Assembly: GCA_964195005.1 (NCBI GenBank)
Contig: CAXMOO010000174.1
Coordinates: 1-6,656, forward strand
DNA from: JAUXLW01 sp964195005
GTDB lineage: Bacteria; Actinomycetota; Acidimicrobiia; Spongiisociales; SHLN01
Direction of reading: 5' to 3'
Length of the DNA stretch: 6,656 bases
Within the stretch, counting starts at the first letter, position 1. Each line of letters begins with the position of its first letter. The notes below the pieces were generated by a model. The model searched no databases. It was not told the DNA's origin and worked only from the letters and a program-made list of their open reading frames with translations. The position numbers and the translations under genes are program-made. Shown here one piece after another: positions 1 to 4,264 of the stretch.

Positions 1-362
1 ACCAGCGTCAGTCCCTCCTCGAGAAACTCCACCCGCTCTGCCAGGAGTTTCTGCAACTGGGCTTCAACTCCGTCCTTTTCCAACCCGGGATCCTGGCCCA
101 TCTCGTAGCGGGTGTCTGAATGAATCTGCTCGAGGTAGATAGTGAGTTTCTCACCCTTGGGGCTGGTCACGGTCCAGCGCTTGTCTTCTTCCAGCAACGT
201 GTTGGGAGCGTTCATCCAGTTGAGGGGCTTATAGGCCCCGCCATCGGCGTGAATGGCGACGCAGCCATCGGCTTTGACCATGATCAATCTGGTGGCAACA
301 GGTAGGTGGGCCGAAAGCCGGCCTTCGTAGTCGACACTGCAGTCGGCGATGACGAGTCGCAT
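1..362 (-). CDS. nucS: NucS/EndoMS mismatch-specific endonuclease, N-terminal part (cut by window edge)
   Basis: NucS (EndoMS) cuts both DNA strands at mismatches and provides the non-canonical mismatch repair of actinobacteria, which lack MutS/MutL. Reading the minus strand from ATG at 362 gives 120 residues without a stop. They begin MRLVIADCSVDYEGRLSAHL and continue with RLIMVKADG (25-33) and YKPLNWM (44-50). From memory, this follows M. tuberculosis NucS closely, including the later DPGLEKDGVEAQLQ stretch (91-104). The visible part is the N-terminal DNA-binding and dimerisation domain. The RecB-like nuclease domain and its catalytic acidic residues lie off the window. There is no Shine-Dalgarno sequence before the ATG, but a TACTCT box sits 8 nt upstream, so a leaderless start is likely. 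It is divergent from the small membrane protein at 496. The family call is very secure; the gene's completeness cannot be judged. Confidence 0.95.
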   Translation of the reverse strand, partial: MRLVIADCSVDYEGRLSAHLPVATRLIMVKADGCVAIHADGGAYKPLNWMNAPNTLLEEDKRWTVTSPKGEKLTIYLEQIHSDTRYEMGQDPGLEKDGVEAQLQKLLAERVEFLEEGLTL

Positions 363-370
363 GGCGTGTG

Positions 371-376
371 AGAGTA
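371..376 (-). promoter_or_regulatory. Candidate -10 box of a leaderless nucS transcript
   Basis: On the minus strand TACTCT (376 to 371, TAnnnT pattern) is followed by 8 nt (CACACGCC) and then the nucS ATG at 362. No purine-rich ribosome binding site is present in the gap. The same arrangement is seen before three other starts in this window (2708, 4206, 4265). No convincing -35 is visible, because the upstream DNA is the tandem repeat. Seen: box and spacing. Inferred: transcription starts at or next to the A of ATG. Confidence 0.4.
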
Positions 377-384
377 GTCAGGAG

Positions 385-447
385 GCAGTCAGCAGTCAGC
401 AGTCGGCAAGAAGGCAGCCAGTCAGAAGGCGGCAGGTGGCAGGTAGC
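385..447. repeat. Degenerate 7-bp tandem repeat, about nine units
   Basis: From 385 the sequence can be cut into nine consecutive heptamers. They run GCAGTCA, GCAGTCA, GCAGTCG, GCAAGAA, GGCAGCC, AGTCAGA, AGGCGGC, AGGTGGC, AGGTAGC. The first three are almost identical and the rest decay, while an AGTCAG or GGC core recurs. The fragment AGTCAGG at 376 may be a further unit. The array lies between the divergent nucS and membrane protein genes, next to the nucS -10 box. It could be slippage-prone filler or a spacer that alters promoter geometry. No function can be read from the sequence. Confidence 0.7.
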
Positions 448-461
448 ACGGTTTTGCTACC
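442..461. promoter_or_regulatory. Perfect 7-bp inverted repeat, possible operator or small hairpin
   Basis: GGTAGCA (442-448) is the exact reverse complement of TGCTACC (455-461), with a 6-nt centre CGGTTT. It sits in the gap between divergent nucS and the membrane protein gene, at the end of the heptamer array (its left arm overlaps the last unit). No T-run follows on either strand, so it does not look like an intrinsic terminator. A protein-binding site is possible. A TAnnnT string (TACCCT, 458-463) overlaps the right arm and could be a -10 for the plus-strand gene, but this is weak. Confidence 0.4.
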
Positions 462-480
462 CTCGGCTCGCACAGAGTGA

Positions 481-498
481 AGGGAGGCGCTTTCGCTG
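481..498 (+). promoter_or_regulatory. Ribosome binding site pointing to a CTG start
   Basis: The purine-rich AGGGAGG (481-487) is the best Shine-Dalgarno match near any start in the window. It lies 8 nt before CTG at 496, which is in frame with the membrane protein and is followed by codons for KKHWLTAISILAGGLM, a normal charged-then-hydrophobic N-terminus. An in-frame stop (TGA, 478-480) lies just upstream and there is no ATG, GTG or TTG before ATG 544. This supports initiation at CTG, which is rare in bacteria. Confidence 0.5.
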
Positions 499-936
499 AA
501 GAAACACTGGCTCACCGCCATCTCGATTCTGGCCGGCGGCTTAATGGTCACCGCTTCGACCCTCGGGCCTATCTTCGGGGACTGGGAAGGGTCGGCGATA
601 GGTAACGCTGTCGCTATAGCCCTGCTCCTATCGGCAGGTGTCGCTCTCCTCGCCGGGTTGTGGTGGCTCAGGGAAAGCCGCTTCAGCGATTCAGTCTGCT
701 TGACTCTCGTGGGAATCGAAATGGTGATCTTCGGGGTGTTCTTCTTTTGGCTGCATACCGACCGTGTTGGCTCTGATCGTGCTCTGGTTCGGGATCGTCA
801 AGCGTGGCCACGTAGCGGCGTTGCGCCCGGCCCCCAGTCCCCCGCGCCCGGTCTTCGGGCAACATCCTGCCCCTGTGCGGAAGCGAGCTCACCAGAAGGC
901 GTTAGCCGACGCTCCCGATCATTTGCAGCTCTATGA
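496..936 (+). CDS. Small multi-pass membrane protein of unknown family, probably frameshifted
   Basis: I do not recognise a family. From CTG 496 the frame encodes KKHWLTAISILAGGLM (membrane segment 1). Next come a short GDWEG loop, AVAIALLLSAGVALLAGLWWL (segment 2), and CLTLVGIEMVIFGVFFF (segment 3). After WLHTD (748 on) the reading becomes Arg/Pro/Ser-rich and non-membrane, and runs 35 bp into the 3' end of convergent sufB. In the +1 frame the same DNA reads PTVLALIVLWFGIVKRG, an ideal fourth helix. The switch point is the TTTT run at 745-748. A lost or gained T would restore a four-helix protein, although the restored frame has no stop until 1189, so its true end is unclear. The alternative start ATG 544 would delete segment 1 and has no ribosome binding site. 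Either a sequencing or assembly error or a genuine pseudogene fits. Confidence 0.5.
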   Translation: MKKHWLTAISILAGGLMVTASTLGPIFGDWEGSAIGNAVAIALLLSAGVALLAGLWWLRESRFSDSVCLTLVGIEMVIFGVFFFWLHTDRVGSDRALVRDRQAWPRSGVAPGPQSPAPGLRATSCPCAEASSPEGVSRRSRSFAAL

Positions 937-2308
937 GGCGGTTGAGCTCAACCGCGTACTCCATGGGGAGCTCTTTGACGATGGGCTCTATGAAGCCGGC
1001 CACGATCATGGTGGTGGCTTCTTCCTCGGACAAGCCCCGGCTCATCAGATAGAAAAGTTGATCGTCCCCGACCTTGGAAATCGTCGCCTCATGACCGATC
1101 TGAGCGTCGGCTTCCTCGATTTCCATGTAGGGATAGGTGTCAGAGCGCGAGTCCTCATCGAGAATCAATGCATCACAGCGAACGAATGACTTCACACCCT
1201 CGGCGCCGTCCTCGACTCGCACCAGCCCACGGTAGCCGGCCCGGCCACCGTCCTTGGAGACCGACTTGGAAGTAATCAGCGACGTGGTGTTGGGCGCGGC
1301 GTGGACGATCTTGGCGCCGGCATCCTGATGCTGGCCGTTACCGGCAAAGGCGACTGACAGCACCTCGCCATGAGCACCCTCTTCCATCAGCCAGACGGCC
1401 GGGTACTTCATGGTGAGCTTCGACCCGAGGTTGCCGTCGACCCATTCCATCGTGGCGTTCTTGTAGGCGGCGGCCCGCTTCGTGACCAGGTTGTAGACGT
1501 TGTTTGACCAGTTCTGGATGGTTGTATACCGGCAGCGGCCACCCTCCTTGACCACGATCTCGACTACGGCGCAGTGCAACGAGTCCGAAGTCCACACCGG
1601 AGCCGAACAACCCTCGACGTAATGCACGTAGGCGCCTTCGTCGACGATGATGAGAGTGCGCTCGAATTGGCCCATGTTCTCGGCGTTGATGCGGAAATAG
1701 GCTTGCAAGGGCTGGTCGACGTGGACCCCGGGCGGAACATAGATGAACGAGCCGCCCGACCACACGGCCGAGTTGAGCGCTGCAAACTTGTTGTCGTTGG
1801 GCGGGATGATCGTGGCGAAGTACTCCTGGACAATCTCGGGGTATTCCCGCACTGCGGTGTCCATGTCGCAAAAAAGAACACCCAGGGCTTCGAGATCCTC
1901 GCGATTTTTGTGGTAGACAACTTCGCTTTCATATTGCGCCGTCACCCCGGCCAGGTACTTGCGCTCGGCCTGGGGGATTCCGAGCTTCTCGTAAGTCTCC
2001 TTGATCGAATCGGGGACCATATCCCAATCCTTGGCCTGGCCCTCGGTCGGCTTGATGTAGTAGTAGATGTCGTCGAAATCGATGTCATCGAGGGCACCAC
2101 CGCCACCCCAGGTGGGAATTGGCTTGCGGAGGAACCGCTGATAGGCCTTGAGCCGGAACTGAAGCATCCAGTCGGGCTCTTTTTTCATAGCCGAAATCTC
2201 GCGAATGATCTCCTCGTTCAAGCCTTTCTTAGGCTTGAAGACGTAGTCCTCCTCGGTGTCGTGCCACCCAAGCTTGTACGATCCCAGATCGATATCAACG
2301 GTTGCCAT
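902..2308 (-). CDS. sufB: Fe-S cluster assembly scaffold protein SufB
   Basis: SufB is the scaffold subunit of the cytosolic SufBC2D complex, on which Fe-S clusters are built before transfer to apoproteins. The 468-residue protein has the usual SufB length and sequence. It contains FIYVPPGV and the following beta-helix region, NAENMGQFERTLI, VEGCSAP, and the C-terminal block with SFVRCDALIL (Cys378) and GHEATISKVGDDQLFYLMSRGL (His406, Glu407). The 29-residue spacing of Cys378 and Glu407 equals that of Cys405 and Glu434 in E. coli SufB, the sulfur-accepting cysteine and a key cluster-assembly residue. No intein is present, unlike M. tuberculosis SufB. Start ATG 2308 is supported by GGAAGG 6 nt upstream. 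No sufC, sufD, sufS, sufU or sufR is adjacent: downstream is a convergent membrane protein and upstream a repeat-rich gap. The operon partners must be elsewhere. Identity is certain. Confidence 0.98.
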   Translation of the reverse strand: MATVDIDLGSYKLGWHDTEEDYVFKPKKGLNEEIIREISAMKKEPDWMLQFRLKAYQRFLRKPIPTWGGGGALDDIDFDDIYYYIKPTEGQAKDWDMVPDSIKETYEKLGIPQAERKYLAGVTAQYESEVVYHKNREDLEALGVLFCDMDTAVREYPEIVQEYFATIIPPNDNKFAALNSAVWSGGSFIYVPPGVHVDQPLQAYFRINAENMGQFERTLIIVDEGAYVHYVEGCSAPVWTSDSLHCAVVEIVVKEGGRCRYTTIQNWSNNVYNLVTKRAAAYKNATMEWVDGNLGSKLTMKYPAVWLMEEGAHGEVLSVAFAGNGQHQDAGAKIVHAAPNTTSLITSKSVSKDGGRAGYRGLVRVEDGAEGVKSFVRCDALILDEDSRSDTYPYMEIEEADAQIGHEATISKVGDDQLFYLMSRGLSEEEATTMIVAGFIEPIVKELPMEYAVELNRLIELQMIGSVG

Positions 2309-2314
2309 GAAGGC

Positions 2315-2320
2315 CCTTCC
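2315..2320 (-). promoter_or_regulatory. sufB ribosome binding site
   Basis: On the minus strand GGAAGG (2320 to 2315) is spaced 6 nt from the sufB ATG at 2308, an ordinary position. This sets sufB apart from its neighbours, several of which look leaderless, and confirms the start. Confidence 0.7.
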
Positions 2321-2334
2321 AATTCACCTAGCGG

Positions 2335-2364
2335 ATCCTATTATGGCGCATCCCGGGGTGTAAC
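2335..2364 (-). promoter_or_regulatory. Candidate sufB promoter
   Basis: On the minus strand GTTACA (2364-2359, four of six bases of TTGACA) is followed by an 18-nt spacer and TAGGAT (2340-2335, four of six of TATAAT, TAnnnT pattern). Transcription would start near 2328, giving a leader of about 20 nt that contains the GGAAGG site. CATAAT (2345-2340) is an alternative -10 without a matching -35. Strength and regulation cannot be read; no clear SufR or Rrf2-type operator was recognised. Confidence 0.35.
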
Positions 2365-2392
2365 GAAGAGGTTTCCCCGGAGACTTGGCGTG
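2353..2392 (+). repeat. Possible diverged fragment of the dispersed repeat (third copy)
   Basis: CCGGGGTGTAACGAAG (2353-2368) matches CCGAGGAGTGACGAAG of copy A (2616-2631) at 13 of 16 positions by eye. After a length difference both continue to a GACTTGGCGTG or GACTGGCGCG string. As in copies A and B, the motif forms a hairpin: CCGGGG (2353-2358) pairs with CCCCGG (2375-2380) around a loop with AACGAAG. The outer parts of the repeat and its TAGGAG ends are not evident. It overlaps the proposed sufB -35. Chance similarity cannot be excluded. Confidence 0.35.
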
Positions 2393-2464
2393 AGAACAGG
2401 GGAGGAGGGGGGTCGAGGAAGCGGGGAGACGGATAGACCTGGCCCTCGCTGCCCTGTTCTCACG
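2389..2464. repeat. 13-bp perfect inverted repeat with 50-nt centre
   Basis: CGTGAGAACAGGG (2389-2401) and CCCTGTTCTCACG (2452-2464) are exact reverse complements. The centre is purine-rich on the plus strand and holds a nested 5-bp stem (CGAGG 2414-2418, CCTCG 2444-2448), so an RNA from either strand could fold into a two-stage hairpin. It lies upstream of sufB and of the candidate sufB promoter. There is no T-run to suggest a terminator and no flanking direct repeat to suggest a recent insertion. It could be a small structured RNA, a 76-bp mobile remnant or a far-upstream leader element. Confidence 0.65.
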
Positions 2465-2506
2465 ACTACACAACGAAACGGTGCACTGCTTCGTTCCGTC
2501 ATATGG

Positions 2507-2516
2507 CGGAATTCCG
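2507..2516. promoter_or_regulatory. 10-bp perfect palindrome, possible operator
   Basis: CGGAATTCCG reads the same on both strands. It lies between the 13-bp inverted repeat and repeat copy A, followed 7 nt later by a TTGACT string (2524-2529) that resembles a -35. The best -10 for that -35 would be GGTAAT (2546-2551) inside repeat A. No regulator can be named. Confidence 0.3.
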
Positions 2517-2532
2517 ACCATCTATTGACTCA

Positions 2533-2697
2533 TAGGAGGCCGGTCGGTAATGCATGCCACGTATCTCGACGGCCGGTCATCACCATTCGCAGCGTCCTCG
2601 GCCTCGCCATTCCACCCGAGGAGTGACGAAGCCTCGTCCTTGCGACTGGCGCGTCCGACCGCCGATCTACGCAACGGCACTACCAACCACCCTCCTA
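2533..2697 (+). repeat. Dispersed repeat, copy A (MITE-like, inverted ends TAGGAGG/CCTCCTA)
   Basis: This 165-bp segment is repeated in the same orientation at 3155-3339, with roughly three quarters identity by eye. Shared blocks include CGCCATTCC, CGAGGAGT and CCTCGTCCTTGCGA followed by TTGGCGCG or CTGGCGCG, then CAACGGCA and CCACCCTCCTA. Its ends are perfect 7-bp inverted repeats, TAGGAGG (2533-2539) and CCTCCTA (2691-2697). Inside, CGAGG (2617-2621) and CCTCG (2632-2636) form a hairpin with a 10-nt loop, conserved in copy B. If the outer TA is a duplicated TA target, the layout resembles MITEs mobilised by Tc1/mariner or IS630-type transposases; that is inference. An ORF from ATG 2550, preceded by AGGAGG, crosses the element but is not kept in copy B, so it is not called. 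Confidence 0.75.
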
Positions 2698-2701
2698 GAA
2701 T
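2696..2701 (+). promoter_or_regulatory. Candidate -10 box of a leaderless transcript, formed at the edge of repeat A
   Basis: TAGAAT (2696-2701, five of six bases of TATAAT) is followed by CCCGCC and then ATG at 2708, so transcription would begin at the ATG. The first two bases are the last two of repeat copy A and the rest lie outside it, so the box exists only because of the junction. No Shine-Dalgarno sequence precedes the ATG and no good -35 is seen. The same 6-nt spacing and near-identical spacer (CCCGAC) occur before the lipoprotein gene at 4265. Confidence 0.45.
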
Positions 2702-2707
2702 CCCGCC

Positions 2708-3157
2708 ATGCCGGCAATCGTTATCGGAGCCGATACTGGGGTCGGTCGTGCGGTCGTCAACGCCCTGCTCGATCGGCAGGGTGAAGTGCGCGCTTTCGTG
2801 TCCCGGCCTGCAGCGGGGGCCGAATTGAAGAAGCTCGGAGTAAAAGTCGCGATCGGCGATGTTTCCGATGCTTCCCACATCGGCCCGGCGGCACTCAACG
2901 CCTTCACTGCCGTGCTGATAGCCGAAGCAGCATTTGACGAGCGGGTGCGTTCATTTGCCGGCGATCCCGAGGCTGTGATTCGAGCCTGGGAGGAAGCCCT
3001 GGCCGACGCCGGCGTTCGCCGGATCATCTGGGTGGGCACCTCACCCGCACGGGAGAGCCTCGCCTCACTGGCACCAGAGTTCATCGAGGTATCCGTCGTC
3101 GATCGAGACCTCGCCGACATTGCCCGCGAAGTGGCAAAACGAGACGACGCCGCCTAG
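2708..3157 (+). CDS. Short NAD(P)-binding Rossmann protein, atypical SDR/NmrA-like
   Basis: The 149-residue product has the N-terminal half of an atypical short-chain dehydrogenase or NmrA-type protein. A beta strand leads into GADTGVG (7-13), a GxxxGxG dinucleotide loop. VSRP follows (31-34; an Arg here usually favours NADP), then GVKVAIGDVSD (44-54), the usual strand ending in Asp, and VRRIIWVGTSP (103-113) at the fifth strand. Family members are generally 200-300 residues, and here the chain stops soon after strand five, with no substrate-binding domain and no Tyr-x-x-x-Lys catalytic pair. It may therefore bind the cofactor as a sensor, be a truncated gene, or be a small oxidoreductase. 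It lies between the two direct repeats; its TAG stop is the left end of copy B. The start is chosen for the TAGAAT box. The substrate is unknown. Confidence 0.75.
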   Translation: MPAIVIGADTGVGRAVVNALLDRQGEVRAFVSRPAAGAELKKLGVKVAIGDVSDASHIGPAALNAFTAVLIAEAAFDERVRSFAGDPEAVIRAWEEALADAGVRRIIWVGTSPARESLASLAPEFIEVSVVDRDLADIAREVAKRDDAA

Positions 3158-3339
3158 GAGCCCGCTGAGCAAAGCATGTCGCCGATTTCGACGACCAGCC
3201 ATCACCACTCGCGGCGTCCTCAGCCCCGCCATTCCGCTCCGAGGAGTAGCGAAACCTCGTCCTTGCGATTGGCGCGCCTGGCCGTCGCTCTCGACAACGG
3301 CATTACTCAACAGGCCCCTAGAGGCCGACCACCCTCCTA
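3155..3339 (+). repeat. Dispersed repeat, copy B, filling the gap between two convergent genes
   Basis: This is a second copy of the element at 2533-2697, in the same orientation. It runs from TAGGAG (3155-3160) to CTCCTA (3334-3339), perfect 6-bp inverted ends. It is about 20 bp longer than copy A because of extra sequence near the right end that contains CCCCTAG (3315-3321), a possible second or older terminus. The internal hairpin is kept: CGAGG (3240-3244), 10-nt loop, CCTCG (3255-3259). The element occupies the whole space between the Rossmann gene and the YihY-family gene. Its terminal TAG is the stop codon of each, on the plus strand at 3155-3157 and on the minus strand at 3339-3337. 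The hairpin might act as a bidirectional transcription barrier, but no T-run is present. Confidence 0.75.
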
Positions 3340-4206
3340 ATACGGACGCGCCAGAGGCATCTCCCCCGTTTCGAGATATCGCCAGGCCGAAGTCACCATC
3401 GCCGCTCCAATGATCGTTGCCAGCGCTCCGACATAGAGCCAGAGGAGTGCGAAGGCGACGCCACCCAACGCCCCGATCGTGGTGCCAAGGTCGTCTGCAT
3501 TACCCAGATAGAGGCCGAAGAGAAGGCTGGCGCCAACAGTCCCGGTGGTGCCGACCAGGGCCGCGATCCATGTGGCCGGCAGCGGCTCGGGTGGACCCCA
3601 GTGATAGAGCACTCGCAAGAAGAGGAAGAGGCCCAGCGACGCCAGGGGGATCCGCAATATGGAGTAGACGGTCGCCAGGAAGCTGATGCCCGTCTCCTCC
3701 TCTATGTAGCTGGTGAAAACTCCCCCTACAACAAGTAGAAATGTCGTGACCACCAGGGCGCTCCCGGCCGCAAGCGTGAGCCCGATGCCAACCAGCCGAA
3801 CATGCCACCGCGAGCGATGCTCCACCTGGCCTTCCACCCTGGCCAGGGCCCGCTGCATGGCAACCACGGCCCGGGATCCGATGTATAGGGAAAGGGGCAC
3901 GCCGAAAGCAATGAGAACACCCTGACGCCCGTCGAGCTGGCTCTGGACATCGAGAATCATGTCGCGGATTACGTCGGTCACTGCCGCCGGCGCGAAGAGC
4001 CCTACGGATTCCAGAGTGCGGTCGAGTGCTCCGACGTCGCGTCCCAGGAATGAGGCGGCCACTACCAGTACCAGTACCAACGGAACCAGGGCAAAGAAGC
4101 TATTGAACGCAACCGCGGCCGCATACAGCGGGACGTCGGCACGACGGAGGCGCTTCCAGAACGAGATGGGCCACGCGATCGACCGCTGCAGTGAAGAGAG
4201 GGTCAC
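3337..4206 (-). CDS. YihY/virulence factor BrkB family integral membrane protein
   Basis: The family (PF03631; E. coli YihY, Bordetella BrkB) comprises inner-membrane proteins whose biochemical role is unsettled. The once-claimed RNase BN activity of YihY was withdrawn. From GTG 4206 the product has 289 residues, a normal length. The family's first helix is clear, AAAVAFNSFFALVPLVLVLV (29-48). About five more hydrophobic segments follow (near 95-115, 138-163, 174-200, 211-234 and 246-272), with the late GALGGVAFALLWLYVGALATI region typical of the family. A longer start, TTG 4236, would add 10 residues (to 299) but has no ribosome binding site or -10 box. GTG 4206 has TATGCT 9 nt upstream, fitting a leaderless start. 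It is divergent from the lipoprotein gene with 58 nt between starts. Its TAG stop is the end of repeat copy B. The family is confident; the start is less so. Confidence 0.88.
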   Translation of the reverse strand: MTLSSLQRSIAWPISFWKRLRRADVPLYAAAVAFNSFFALVPLVLVLVVAASFLGRDVGALDRTLESVGLFAPAAVTDVIRDMILDVQSQLDGRQGVLIAFGVPLSLYIGSRAVVAMQRALARVEGQVEHRSRWHVRLVGIGLTLAAGSALVVTTFLLVVGGVFTSYIEEETGISFLATVYSILRIPLASLGLFLFLRVLYHWGPPEPLPATWIAALVGTTGTVGASLLFGLYLGNADDLGTTIGALGGVAFALLWLYVGALATIIGAAMVTSAWRYLETGEMPLARPY

Positions 4207-4215
4207 GGTGGAGCC

Positions 4216-4221
4216 AGCATA
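4216..4221 (-). promoter_or_regulatory. Candidate -10 box for the YihY-family gene
   Basis: On the minus strand TATGCT (4221 to 4216) lies 9 nt before GTG 4206, with no ribosome binding site between. It is 31 nt from the oppositely facing TATCAT box of the lipoprotein gene, so the two polymerase sites would overlap in their -35 regions. That could make the two promoters mutually exclusive or jointly regulated; this is inference. Confidence 0.35.
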
Positions 4222-4252
4222 GGAGTTGAACCTCAAAAAACCGCGAAATCAG

Positions 4253-4258
4253 TATCAT
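4253..4258 (+). promoter_or_regulatory. Candidate -10 box of a leaderless lipoprotein transcript
   Basis: TATCAT (4253-4258, five of six bases of TATAAT) is followed by CCCGAC and then GTG 4265. The absence of a ribosome binding site and the 6-nt spacing fit a transcript starting at the GTG. The upstream CAAAAAAC stretch (4234-4241) is A-rich; TTGAAC (4226-4231) resembles a -35 but is 21 nt away, too far for an ordinary pairing. Confidence 0.5.
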
Positions 4259-4264
4259 CCCGAC

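Noticed and set aside
846..860. Hairpin GCCCG-GTCTT-CGGGC as a terminator between convergent genes
   Set aside because: The stem is only 5 bp with no T-run on either strand, and it lies in GC-rich DNA where such stems arise by chance.
764..1189. Plus-strand ORF of 141 codons starting with GTG 764
   Set aside because: Only the first 17 or so codons look real (the fourth membrane helix after the frameshift); the remainder is antisense to sufB.
2389..2464. Inverted repeat as an SOS (LexA) box
   Set aside because: The actinobacterial SOS box is a compact GAAC-N4-GTTC palindrome; here the GAAC and GTTC strings are more than 50 nt apart.
2324..2521. Minus-strand ORF of 65 codons upstream of sufB
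   Set aside because: No ribosome binding site seen and no domain. It runs through the 13-bp inverted repeat and the sufB promoter region.
1574..2626. Plus-strand ORF of 350 codons
   Set aside because: It is antisense to sufB, whose identity is certain, and has no recognisable domains; a high-GC shadow frame.
2550..2828. Plus-strand ORF of 92 codons beginning in repeat A with AGGAGG 10 nt before its ATG
   Set aside because: Copy B has no start at the matching position, the reading frame overlaps the Rossmann gene out of frame, and the composition is Pro/Ser/Arg-rich as expected of a spurious frame.
2533..3339. Repeats as integron attC sites around a gene cassette
   Set aside because: No GTTRRRY or RYYYAAC core sites at the boundaries and no integrase in the window.
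3120..3413. Plus-strand ORF of 97 codons across repeat B
   Set aside because: It starts inside the Rossmann gene, runs antisense into the YihY-family gene and is a translation of the repeat; no protein features.
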